From Streptomyces viridiviolaceus (GTDB taxonomy: Bacteria; Actinomycetota; Actinomycetes; Streptomycetales; Streptomycetaceae), in NCBI RefSeq assembly GCF_014650995.1, contig NZ_BMWA01000008.1, positions 281,339-345,338 of the forward strand: a DNA stretch of 64,000 bases, read 5' to 3'. The notes beneath the pieces are model-generated. The model had not been told where the DNA came from, did not search any database, and saw only the letters and a program-made list of their open reading frames with translations. Shown here piece after piece: positions 25,638-34,143 of this stretch; the first letter of the stretch is position 1, and each line of letters opens with the position of its first letter. Position numbers and translations under genes: made by a program.

Positions 25638-26465
25638 GTGGACGCACGCGAACAGGCACGGTGGACCAGGGCACGCCTGGGCCACCACGGCCCGCCCCTC
25701 GACCTGCTCACCGCCCGCTTCGCCCGGCACGAGTACGCCCCCCACGCCCACGACGAGTACACCGTGGGCGTCACCGTCGGCGGCCTGGAGGTCATCGCCT
25801 ACCGAGGGGGCCGCATCCACTCCGGCCCCGGCTCGATCGTCGTCCTCGAACCCGGCGAGATGCACACCGGCGGCCCCGCCGCCCCCGAGGGCTACGCCTA
25901 CCAGGCCCTCTACGCCGACCCCGCCCTGCTCGCCGACGGCACCCTCGGCGGCCTGCCGCACTTCCGCGAACCCGTCCTCGACGACCCGGAACTCGCCCAC
26001 GCCCTGCGCGCCGCGCACTCGGACCTGGCGCGCTGTCCCGACCCCCTGGAGGCCGAGTCCCGCGTCCCCTGGCTGCTCACGGCGCTGGCCCGCCGCCACT
26101 CGACGGCCCGGGCGGCCTGCGACACCGTGCCCGGCGCCGATCGCCTCGCCCGGACCGTACGCGACCGCCTCGCCGACGAACTGCTCGCCCCGCCCTCCCT
26201 CGCCTCGCTCGCCGCGGACCTGGGCCTGTCCCGCTACCAACTGCTGCGCGCCTTCCGTACGACGATGGGGATACCGCCGTACGCCTGGCTCGCCCAGTAC
26301 CGGGTGACCAGGGCACGCACGCTGCTGGAGGCGGGCCTGCGCCCCGCCGAGGTGGCCACGCTCGTGGGCTTCGCCGACCAGGCACACCTGACCCGCTGGT
26401 TCCGGCGCGTCCTCGGCGTGACCCCGGCGGCGTACCGCAACAGCGTTCAAGACGGAGCCCGCTGA
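25638..26465 (+). CDS. AraC-family transcriptional regulator
   Basis: A 275-aa regulator with an N-terminal cupin-like AraC_binding domain (HEYAPHAHDEYTVGVTVGG, IVVLEPGEMHTG) and C-terminal double helix-turn-helix (SLASLAADLGLSRYQLLRAFRTTMGIPPYAWL, FADQAHLTRWFRRVLGVTPAAYR). GTG start. The EamA transporter begins 19 bp downstream in the same direction, so the usual AraC-exporter pairing applies and self-operon control is likely. Confidence 0.92.
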   Translation: MDAREQARWTRARLGHHGPPLDLLTARFARHEYAPHAHDEYTVGVTVGGLEVIAYRGGRIHSGPGSIVVLEPGEMHTGGPAAPEGYAYQALYADPALLADGTLGGLPHFREPVLDDPELAHALRAAHSDLARCPDPLEAESRVPWLLTALARRHSTARAACDTVPGADRLARTVRDRLADELLAPPSLASLAADLGLSRYQLLRAFRTTMGIPPYAWLAQYRVTRARTLLEAGLRPAEVATLVGFADQAHLTRWFRRVLGVTPAAYRNSVQDGAR

Positions 26466-26484
26466 CCCGGCCGAGACTCGTCGC

Positions 26485-27414
26485 ATGACTGCACGAGGCT
26501 GGTTCCTGTTCTCCCTGATGGGAGTGGTCTGGGGCATCCCCTATCTGATGATCAAGGTGGCGGTGGACGAGCTGTCGCCGTCCGTCGTGGTGTTCGCGCG
26601 GTGCGCGCTCGGCGCGGCCCTCCTGCTCCCCTTCGCCCTGCGCCAAGGTGGTCTCGCACGTACCGTCCGGGTGCACTGGAAACCCATGCTGGCCTTCGCG
26701 GTCATCGAGATCGTCGGCCCCTGGTGGACCCTGACCGACGCCGAACGCCACCTGTCCAGCTCCACCGCCGGACTGCTCATCGCGGGCGTGCCCATCGTCG
26801 CCCTCCTCCTCGCCCGCTTCTTCGGCGCCGAGGAACGCGTGGGCGCCCGCCGGATCACGGGTCTCGCCCTCGGTCTCGCGGGCGTCACGGTCCTCACCCT
26901 GCCGCACCTCACCGGCGGCGACGCCCGCTCCCTGGCCGAAGTGCTGGTCACGGTCGTCGGCTACGCCACCGCCCCGCTGATAGCCGCCCGGCACCTCAAG
27001 GACGTCCCGACCCTCCAGCTCATCACCCCCTGCCTCACGCTGGCCGCCGTCGTCTACGCCCCCGCCGCCTTCCTGACCCGGCCCGCCGCCATGCCCTCGG
27101 GCGATGTCCTGGCCGCCCTCGTCGGCCTCGGCGTCGTCTGCACCGCGATCGCGTTCGTGGTCTTCCTGGAGCTGATCAAGGAGATCGGACCGACCCGGGC
27201 CGGTGTGATCACGTACGTCAACCCGGCGGTCGCCGTGGCCGCGGGCGCCCTCTTCCTGGACGAGGAGCTGACCCTCGGCATCGGCGTCTCGTTCGCCCTG
27301 ATCCTGGCGGGCTCGGTGCTGGCCACGGCCGCGGCGCCGAAGGACGGCGTCCGCCGGGTAGCATGGTCGGCACGGCAGACGAGCCGGGCGGACGGCCGCG
27401 TGGAGTCCCCTTAG
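26485..27414 (+). CDS. EamA/DMT-family transporter
   Basis: A 309-aa ten-helix permease of the drug/metabolite transporter superfamily, with the two EamA repeats beginning FLFSLMGVVWGIPYLMIKV and VTVVGYATAPLIAARHL. The last 13 or so codons overlap the 5' strand of RNase P RNA helix P1, so the extreme C-terminus is shared with rnpB sequence. Regulated in all likelihood by the preceding AraC gene. Substrate unknown. Confidence 0.9.
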   Translation: MTARGWFLFSLMGVVWGIPYLMIKVAVDELSPSVVVFARCALGAALLLPFALRQGGLARTVRVHWKPMLAFAVIEIVGPWWTLTDAERHLSSSTAGLLIAGVPIVALLLARFFGAEERVGARRITGLALGLAGVTVLTLPHLTGGDARSLAEVLVTVVGYATAPLIAARHLKDVPTLQLITPCLTLAAVVYAPAAFLTRPAAMPSGDVLAALVGLGVVCTAIAFVVFLELIKEIGPTRAGVITYVNPAVAVAAGALFLDEELTLGIGVSFALILAGSVLATAAAPKDGVRRVAWSARQTSRADGRVESP

Positions 27415-27785
27415 CGGGGCTTCCCGAGGAACGTCCGGGCTCCACAGGGCAGGGTGGTGGCTAACGGCCACCCGGGGTGACCCGCGGGACAGTGCCACAG
27501 AAAGCAGACCGCCGGGGACCTCGGTCCTCGGTAAGGGTGAAACGGTGGTGTAAGAGACCACCAGCGCCTGGGGTGACCCAGGCGGCTAGGTAAACCCCAC
27601 CCGGAGCAAGGTCAAGAGGGGACACCCCGGTGTCCCTGCGCGGACGTTCGAGGGCTGCCCGCCCGAGTCCGCGGGTAGACCGCACGAGGCCGGCGGCAAC
27701 GCCGGTCCTAGATGGATGGCCGTCGCCCCGGGCTCCGCGAGGAACCCGGGGAACAGAACCCGGCGTACAGCCCGACTCGTCTGCC
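27374..27785 (+). ncRNA. rnpB: RNase P RNA (bacterial type A)
   Basis: Catalytic RNA of RNase P, about 412 nt. Helix P1 pairs GGCAGACGAGCCGGGC (from 27374) with GCCCGACTCGTCTGCC (to 27785), one mismatch. Hallmarks: GAGGAACGTCCGGGCTCC near 27428, ACAGAAAGCAGACCGCC (27494-27515) with the GGTAAGGGTGAAACGGTGG segment, CGGCTAGGTAAACCCC, and AGATGGATGGCCGTC plus ACAGAACCCGGCGTACAG at the 3' end. The promoter must lie within the EamA coding sequence. Ends are inferred from pairing; precursors may be longer. The defence island starts 26 bp downstream. Confidence 0.97.
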
Positions 27786-27810
27786 TCTCGGCTGCCGCCG
27801 GATCACATCG

Positions 27811-29403
27811 CTAGACCTGCGGATCCAGGGAGCGGAGCAGCTCCAGCAACCCCTGAGCCGGAACCAGCTGTTCGTTGGTCACAGGGTCCGGGCTGAAGTG
27901 CATGAGGTCGTTGCGGAAGGTGCGGCATTCCTCCAGCGCCGTCAGGAAATGCTCCTGGTCGATGCTCCACCCAAGGGCGGCCCAGTTCTCGGGAACCTTC
28001 AAAAGGTGCTTGTACGCCCCGAAGCTGAGGTCCGCGGCGGACCGCACCTTGGCAGCGAGTCCCTTGGGTACGACGGCCCTGATCCGGTCGAGCGGAATGC
28101 ACCGGTCGACCACCCGGCGCAGGCGCTGTTCGATCTCCTCGACGAGGACGAAGGGGCGCACACGTGTACCGAACTGGACGGTCAGGTCGGCAGCGGTGAT
28201 CAGACCGCAGACCTTGTGCTCGTGGTCGCGGACAACGACGTAGCCCGACTGCTGGATAGCCCCGATCCAGTCGAGCAGGTCGTCGGAGCGGTCCGCCTCC
28301 TGTCCCCGTACCGTCGCGGCGTCGAGACCGGCGTTCGGGTCCGCCATCCGGGCCCGCCCGATCGACTCCCAGCTGACGACGCCGCGCAGTCGCCCGTCGG
28401 GGTCCAGGACGGGCAGCTGGCTATAGCTGCGCAGAACCATGAGGGTGATGGCGGTCTGGAGGCTGTCTCCGACGCGGACGCACTCAGGCATCCGGTTGGC
28501 GGAGTCGAGGTTGCTCACCCGGTAGGCGACGGTCTCGGCCTCGGTCTCGTCCTCCGGCAGATGACCTGCGGCCTGTGCGGCGCTCTGCACCGCGGGCGAC
28601 TGCACCGCGCTGCCGGACAGCCGGGTCACCGCGCTTGTCCCCGACTCGTCCGGCTCCGCCCCTCCTGCCAGGACGGCGATCTGGCTGTCCAGGGTGCCCT
28701 CCGTGAACGGAGGGACGGTGACCAGGCCCCGTGCCTCAAGGTCGTTCTTGATCTGCTCGGTCGCCGCCGGGTGACGCCGCTGGACGCCCCATACGGCGAG
28801 AAAGTCCCGGATGGACAGGGTCAGCGGCTCCTCGGCACCGCGCCTTCGCACCTCCTCGTACAGCTTGGCGGGTTCGGTGAGGGTGGCGGCGAACTCGTCC
28901 GCGTCGGGCCGTCCCGGGTCGGGCTTTCCCTCGGCCAGCGCGGCTACGCGCTCCGCCGCCCCGAACCGGCTGAGCTCGAAGACGGTGAGCAGAGATCCCA
29001 TGCTGTCCAGCAGATCGGACTGGAACATCTGCCGGTCGAGGTCCTTGATCAGCCATTCCACCTGCCGCACATGCCGCATGCCGTCGGGGGCGTCCGCGCG
29101 GTACTCGTAGTCACCGCTCACCCGGCCGATGGCGACGCGCAAGGACTTCAGCGGCAACACGACGAGGTCGCCGGGCTGCATTTCATGGGCGAAGCGGTAG
29201 AGCTGGCCGGCCCAGTTCCCGATCGTGTACGGACCTTCGTCGGGATAGGCGGCGGCCACAGCCGTCTTGATCGAGTCGCGGGTGGCCGTGCCGGCGAGAT
29301 CTCCGCTCCGGAGCCTGTCCCAGCCGACGACGAGAACACCTTCCTCCAGGGCCGCCCGCTCCCGCTCCCCGTTCTCCCCCGCACGCACCACCCAGGCCCG
29401 CAT
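27811..29403 (-). CDS. EVE/PUA-like, CBS-pair and probable HEPN multidomain protein
   Basis: A 530-aa protein with no single family name that I recognise. Residues 1-130 resemble the EVE/PUA-like reader found on Mrr-type restriction proteins (RAWVVRAGENGER...VLVVGWDRL, PGDLVVLPLKS, IGRVSGDYEYR). Residues about 195-250 look like a winged helix (SIRDFLAVWGVQRRHPAATE). Residues about 300-420 form a CBS pair (MPECVRVGDSLQTAITLM, YSQLPVLDPDGRLRGVVSW, GYVVVRDHEHKVCGLITAAD). The last 110 residues are helical with R497-NDLM-H502, the RX4H signature of HEPN RNases. The start at 29403 has GGAGGG six bases upstream. Divergent from the kinase-helicase operon. Inferred role: sensor of modified DNA or a nucleotide, coupled to an RNase effector. 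Confidence 0.8.
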   Translation of the reverse strand: MRAWVVRAGENGERERAALEEGVLVVGWDRLRSGDLAGTATRDSIKTAVAAAYPDEGPYTIGNWAGQLYRFAHEMQPGDLVVLPLKSLRVAIGRVSGDYEYRADAPDGMRHVRQVEWLIKDLDRQMFQSDLLDSMGSLLTVFELSRFGAAERVAALAEGKPDPGRPDADEFAATLTEPAKLYEEVRRRGAEEPLTLSIRDFLAVWGVQRRHPAATEQIKNDLEARGLVTVPPFTEGTLDSQIAVLAGGAEPDESGTSAVTRLSGSAVQSPAVQSAAQAAGHLPEDETEAETVAYRVSNLDSANRMPECVRVGDSLQTAITLMVLRSYSQLPVLDPDGRLRGVVSWESIGRARMADPNAGLDAATVRGQEADRSDDLLDWIGAIQQSGYVVVRDHEHKVCGLITAADLTVQFGTRVRPFVLVEEIEQRLRRVVDRCIPLDRIRAVVPKGLAAKVRSAADLSFGAYKHLLKVPENWAALGWSIDQEHFLTALEECRTFRNDLMHFSPDPVTNEQLVPAQGLLELLRSLDPQV

Positions 29404-29455
29404 GCCGTTCCCTCCCCGTGAGTGTCCCGCCGAACAAGTGATCGTGTGGCGGGAA

Positions 29456-29486
29456 CCTATAGCAGAGTCGGTCAACCGCCGTTCAA
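29456..29486 (-). promoter_or_regulatory. Candidate promoter of the CBS-HEPN gene
   Basis: On the minus strand, TTGAAC (29486-29481) and TATAGG (29461-29456) are separated by 19 bp, about 50 bp ahead of the ATG. This resembles a sigma-70 type promoter, with a slightly long spacer. Confidence 0.4.
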
Positions 29487-29513
29487 AACCGGTCGCTTGA
29501 CCTGTCTTGAGCA

Positions 29514-29528
29514 GTGCCTTTCAGGCAC
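29514..29528. promoter_or_regulatory. Inverted repeat in the divergent island promoter
   Basis: GTGCCT-TTC-AGGCAC, perfect 6-bp arms, in the middle of the 217-bp spacer between the CBS-HEPN gene and the kinase gene. It is a plausible operator controlling both directions; the binder is unknown. Confidence 0.35.
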
Positions 29529-29620
29529 CTGCCCGGCCCGTGCGCAGCCCGTAGACTGATCGATAGCACGGGGAACGGGGTGCGGGACGTGACGTATGGG
29601 GTGGGGGTACGAGAGCGCCG

Positions 29621-30925
29621 ATGAAGCCGCTGGACACTGAGACCGACCCGCGGGTGGTGGGCCCGTTCGAACTGCTGGCCAAGCTCGGTCAGGGCGGCAT
29701 GGGCGTCGCCTATCTGGCGCGCAGGATCCCGCTGGAGGGCTTCTCGGACGAACTGGCCGCGGCGTACAACATGGTCGCGCCGGACGAGGCCGCCGAAGGT
29801 GAGGCGTCGCGCCTGGTCGTGGTCAAGATGATCCAGCCGCAGCTGCTGGACGGCGAGCCGCAGTATCGAGAGCGGTTCGGCCGGGAGATCGACGCCGTGC
29901 GGGCCGTGGTGAGCGACCGGGTGCCTGCGCTGATCGCGTTCGATGAGGACCCTGCGGACGGCCGGCCGTGGTTCGCCATGGACTACATCGCGGGACCTTC
30001 CCTGACCACCATGGTGCAGAAGGCCGGCACCTTTGGTCTGGGCCCGTACGCCGCGCTCGGACTGGCACTGGTGGACGCGCTGAGGGCCATCCATGACGCC
30101 AACCTGCTGCACCGCGACCTCAAGCCCGACAACGTGGTGCTGGGCCTGGATGGTCCCGTCGTGCTCGACTTCGGACTCGCCGTCCTGATCGAGCGGGCGT
30201 CCAGCGAGGCCCTGACGAGGACGGGGACCAGGATGGGGACCCGTCCCTATATGCCGTGGGAGCAGTACCGGGACGCCAAGCGAGCCGATCGGCCCGCGGA
30301 CGTCTATGCGCTCGCCGCCACTCTCTTCTTCGTCCTCACCGGCAGGCCGCCGTACCCGCATGGGCCGAGCACCTCGGAGCCGGTGTGGGACGGGGTCGGA
30401 CTGCCCTTTCTGCCTCTGCTCGCCAAGACGCTGGTGAGCATTCCGGCCCAGCGCCCTGCTCTGGACGCCGTCGAGGACAGCCTGATGACGCTGCTCGGCG
30501 ACGCCAACCTGCCGCTCGCGACTGCAGCGCAACAGCTCAAGGAGCTGGTCGCGTCCGCTGGACTGGCCCCGGAACTTCCCGCCGGAGCCCTCAGCGACGA
30601 CGTGGACCCGGAGGTCCAGGAACTGGCCCGCCAGGCGATCGAGACCGCCCTGCCGGAGATGGACCTGGGTTTCTTCGGCATCGTCACCACAGACGAGATC
30701 GAGCAGGCGGCAGAAGCCCCGGACCGCGCCGACGGCTACACACCGACCCTCGCCGACCCGGCCCCGGGCCCCGCAGCGGAGCCCGCGCCGACGAGCTACC
30801 GTCTCCCGCCCCCTGCGGATCAGACCCCGGAACCGCAGCCTCCGGCTCCGCAGGCGCCACCGCGCAACGCGCAGAAGGTGGCAGCCGGCCTACGGCAGCG
30901 CTACGCCCGCCGAGGAGATCTGTAG
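29621..30925 (+). CDS. Hanks-type Ser/Thr protein kinase
   Basis: A 434-aa cytoplasmic kinase. It has the glycine loop LGQGGMGVAYLA, VVK lysine in RLVVVKMIQP (preceded by a 25-residue insert), HRDLKPDN at about 164-171, DFGLA at about 184 and GTRPYMPWEQ where most kinases have an APE motif. The C-terminal 150 residues are a helical segment and a Pro-rich tail (QTPEPQPPAPQAPP) without PASTA or membrane segment. The active-site residues are intact. It is first in the plus-strand defence operon, 135 bp ahead of the SNF2 helicase. By analogy with PglW of the Pgl system it may control methylation or restriction; that is inference. Confidence 0.9.
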   Translation: MKPLDTETDPRVVGPFELLAKLGQGGMGVAYLARRIPLEGFSDELAAAYNMVAPDEAAEGEASRLVVVKMIQPQLLDGEPQYRERFGREIDAVRAVVSDRVPALIAFDEDPADGRPWFAMDYIAGPSLTTMVQKAGTFGLGPYAALGLALVDALRAIHDANLLHRDLKPDNVVLGLDGPVVLDFGLAVLIERASSEALTRTGTRMGTRPYMPWEQYRDAKRADRPADVYALAATLFFVLTGRPPYPHGPSTSEPVWDGVGLPFLPLLAKTLVSIPAQRPALDAVEDSLMTLLGDANLPLATAAQQLKELVASAGLAPELPAGALSDDVDPEVQELARQAIETALPEMDLGFFGIVTTDEIEQAAEAPDRADGYTPTLADPAPGPAAEPAPTSYRLPPPADQTPEPQPPAPQAPPRNAQKVAAGLRQRYARRGDL

Positions 30926-31059
30926 GGCAGGGGCGCGCCTGCCCGCTCACAGAGCGCGGCGCAGTGGCGACGAGCCGTGACGAATCCGCACGCGACCCCT
31001 TGGCCCCACTCGCACAGCGCTACCCTCGACACGACCCGCACCACCTGAGAGGACCCTCC

Positions 31060-34000
31060 ATGCCCGCCCTAGACGGCCCCCCGCCCGCCGGCTCGGTGAT
31101 CGAGGTACGGGACGAGGAATGGATGGTCCGCAAGCCCAAGCAGGTGCGTCCCGGTGAGTTCCTGATCGAGGCGGTCGGTGCCTCCGACCTCGTCCGCGGT
31201 CAGGAGGCGAAGTTCCTCGTCCCGACCATGGACACCGTACGCGTCCTCCTTCCCGAGAACACCGAACTCGTCGCCGACAGCTCCCCGCACTTCCGCCGCG
31301 GCCGCCTCTTCCTCGAGGCCGTCCTCCGCAAGACTCCGCTGCCCCAGCGCGAGCGGCGCCTGGCGCTCACGGACGGCTTCCTCCTCGACCGCATGGACTA
31401 CCAGCTGCGCCCGGCGGCCAAGGCCCTGGCCAATCCGCTGCGCCCGCGCCTTTTGATCGGCGACGTCGTGGGCCTCGGCAAGACCCTGGAGATCGGTGTC
31501 ATCCTCGGTGAGCTGATCCGCCGCGGGCGGGGCGAGCGCATTCTCGTCGTCACGCCGGCTCCTGTCCTGGAGCAGTTCCAGCACGAGATGTGGACCCGCT
31601 TCTCCCTCCCCCTGGTCCGCCTCGACAGTGCCGGTATTGCCCGTATCGAGCGGAAGATCCCCGCGGGCCGCAACCCGTTCACGTACTACAAGCGCGTGAT
31701 CATCTCCATGGACACCCTCAAGAACCCCAAGCGCTACCGTCCATGGCTGGAACACATCCGCTGGGACGCGGTCGTCATCGACGAGTCCCACAACCTCATC
31801 AACCAGGGCAGCGACCGCCGTGCCCTCGCCGACCTGCTCGCCGAGAACACCGACGCGCTGATCCTGGCGAGCGCCACCCCGCACAACGGCAACATGCCCG
31901 CCTTCACCGGCCTGATCCGGCTCCTGGACCCTATGGCGGTCCAGGACTCCCACAAGCCCAAGCCGGAAGAGCTCAAACCCCTGATGATCCGCCGCACCAA
32001 GGTCAGCGCCGAGGTGGCGGAGCAGCTTTCCGGGCACTGGGCGCCGCGCGGCGGCTCCCATCCTCTGCGCTGCCGTGCCAACGCGCTGGAAGAGGAGGTC
32101 TTCCAGGAACTGGCCGGCCAGTGGCTGGTCCAGCCGGACAAGCACGTCACCGCCGACGACCGGCTCTTCCCCTACGTCCTGCTCAAGTCCTTCCTCTCCT
32201 CCCACCGCGCCCTCTTCGCCACGGCACGCAAGCGCCTCACGCAGACCGGGCACACCCTTCCCGAGCGGCACCAGATCACCGACTCCCCGCTGTCCGGCAT
32301 CGAGGAACGCACCGCGGAGGCAGCCAGCCTGCTGCGCCTGATGGAGCTGGCGCGCGCCATCGAACGCGCGGCGAAGGGGCCCGAGGGGATGAACGCCACC
32401 TCCAAGCTCAAGGGGCTGGTCGACGAACTGCGCCGTATCGAGGTGCGCCCCGGCAGCCCCACCCGGGCCGTCGTCTTCTCCGAGCGCCGCGAAACCCTCG
32501 ACTGGCTCGGCGAGGTGCTTCCGCCGCTGCTCGGCTGGACCGACGCCGAGGACGCCAAGGCTGCGGTCAAGGTGCTGCACAGCAGCGGCGTCTCCGACCG
32601 GGTTCAGCAGGAGTACGTGGACGAGTTCGCCCGCGCCGGCGGTGACATCCGGCTGCTGCTCACCGGCGACGGCGCCTCGGAGGGCGTGAACCTGCACCGC
32701 CAGTGTCACCACCTGATCCACTGGGACCTGCCGTGGAGCCTGATCAGGGTCGAGCAGCGCAACGGCCGCATCGACCGGTACGGGCAGACCCGGCCGCCCG
32801 AGTTCCGGGCGATGATCCTCCAGTCGGCGGTCGAGGGCGCGCTGGACGACACCCACATCGCGGAGAAGGTCCTCACCCGCGAGGAGCGGGTGCACGACGT
32901 CCTCGGCGCGGTCGAGGCGGCGACGAAGGTGAACGACGGCGCGCTGGAGGAGAAGCGCGTCATGGAGGCGCTCTTCAAGGGGGAGCCGCCCCAGCAGGCC
33001 CTGGACGGCCTCCAGACCGTGTCGATGGACGACCTGGACGAGCTGGAAGCCGGGCGCACGCCCGCGGATCTGCCGCTCGCCCAGCAACTGAACGCCGAGT
33101 TCGGTACGGACGGCGACCCGTACGACGACGGGGATGTCACCTTCGACTTCGACGACGCTTTCGAGGAGGACGCGGGCTTCTCGTTCGACGACGACCCCGC
33201 GGACGAAGCCCCGGCCGTGGTCCCGGACGGGGACACCGACACCGCGGAAGCCGATGACCCGGACCGCGCCCCTCTCCGTGTCGTGGAGGAGCTGCGCCTG
33301 TTCTCGGACCGCCGCGACTACGTCCTCGCCGGACTGGAGGAGCTCGCCGACCTGGAGGCGTTCCGGCTGGACACCACCGTCCACGGCCACGACCTCAGCT
33401 TCGACACCCCCGAGGATCTCGCCGACCGGCTCGACGTCCTGCCCTCCGGCTACCTGCGCGACCACGGCATCACCCGCCGCATGAAGCTCACCTTCAGCCG
33501 GGAGGACGCCGCCGACTCGCTGCGCCGGGCGCGGGAGGACGCCGACTCCACCTCCCTGTGGCCGGACGCCCACTACGTGGGCGAACTCCACCCCGTCCTG
33601 GAGTGGATCACCGACAAGGTGCTGGTGCAGCTGGGCCGCCAGCGGGCCTACGTCATCCAGGTGGACCGGGCTCGGGTGCCGGAGCCGGTCTTCCTCACCC
33701 AGGGCGTGTGGTCCAACGAGGAAGGCCGCCCGACCGTACTGGCCTGGCTGGCCGTCGACCGGCTGGGCCGGCCCGGGGAGGAGCCCCGGGTCCGCAAGCT
33801 GACGAGGCCGCTCCTCGACGAGTTCGGCCTGCGCCCGGACATGCCGGACCACTTCGCCCAGGGCGACCCGGCCGCCCTCCAGCCGCGCGTCCCCGAAGCC
33901 GTGGCCGCCACCCGCCGTGAGATGGACCGGCTGCGGGCCGAGGCCGAGGAACACGTCGACGAGCCGCTGCGCAAGTACGAGGCAAAGGTCGGCCGTTGGC

Positions 34001-34143
34001 TGGCAGAGCCGCTGCCCGGCTTCACCGGCGGACGCACCGCCCGCGAACGGGCCGCCGAGAACCTCGAAACGGCCGCGACCCGGCTGCGCACGACCGGCGA
34101 CCCGATGATCCGGGTCCTGGCCGCCCTGGAGCCGAGCTCATGA
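31060..34143 (+). CDS. SNF2/RapA-type helicase, DISARM DrmD-like
   Basis: A 1027-aa SF2 ATPase. Walker A GDVVGLGKT lies at about residues 134-142, DESH Walker B at about 244, motif III ASATPH at about 271, and the C-terminal helicase half has LLTGDGASEGVNLHRQ and RNGRIDRYGQ (about 570). An acidic region near 690-735 and an alpha-helical C-terminus follow. Length and motifs fit DrmD of class 1 DISARM, where it sits directly before the methylase DrmMI, as here. The ATG at 31060 has GAGAGG seven bases upstream and is chosen over the longer open frame. The stop overlaps the methyltransferase ATG by four bases. Confidence 0.88.
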   Translation: MPALDGPPPAGSVIEVRDEEWMVRKPKQVRPGEFLIEAVGASDLVRGQEAKFLVPTMDTVRVLLPENTELVADSSPHFRRGRLFLEAVLRKTPLPQRERRLALTDGFLLDRMDYQLRPAAKALANPLRPRLLIGDVVGLGKTLEIGVILGELIRRGRGERILVVTPAPVLEQFQHEMWTRFSLPLVRLDSAGIARIERKIPAGRNPFTYYKRVIISMDTLKNPKRYRPWLEHIRWDAVVIDESHNLINQGSDRRALADLLAENTDALILASATPHNGNMPAFTGLIRLLDPMAVQDSHKPKPEELKPLMIRRTKVSAEVAEQLSGHWAPRGGSHPLRCRANALEEEVFQELAGQWLVQPDKHVTADDRLFPYVLLKSFLSSHRALFATARKRLTQTGHTLPERHQITDSPLSGIEERTAEAASLLRLMELARAIERAAKGPEGMNATSKLKGLVDELRRIEVRPGSPTRAVVFSERRETLDWLGEVLPPLLGWTDAEDAKAAVKVLHSSGVSDRVQQEYVDEFARAGGDIRLLLTGDGASEGVNLHRQCHHLIHWDLPWSLIRVEQRNGRIDRYGQTRPPEFRAMILQSAVEGALDDTHIAEKVLTREERVHDVLGAVEAATKVNDGALEEKRVMEALFKGEPPQQALDGLQTVSMDDLDELEAGRTPADLPLAQQLNAEFGTDGDPYDDGDVTFDFDDAFEEDAGFSFDDDPADEAPAVVPDGDTDTAEADDPDRAPLRVVEELRLFSDRRDYVLAGLEELADLEAFRLDTTVHGHDLSFDTPEDLADRLDVLPSGYLRDHGITRRMKLTFSREDAADSLRRAREDADSTSLWPDAHYVGELHPVLEWITDKVLVQLGRQRAYVIQVDRARVPEPVFLTQGVWSNEEGRPTVLAWLAVDRLGRPGEEPRVRKLTRPLLDEFGLRPDMPDHFAQGDPAALQPRVPEAVAATRREMDRLRAEAEEHVDEPLRKYEAKVGRWLAEPLPGFTGGRTARERAAENLETAATRLRTTGDPMIRVLAALEPSS

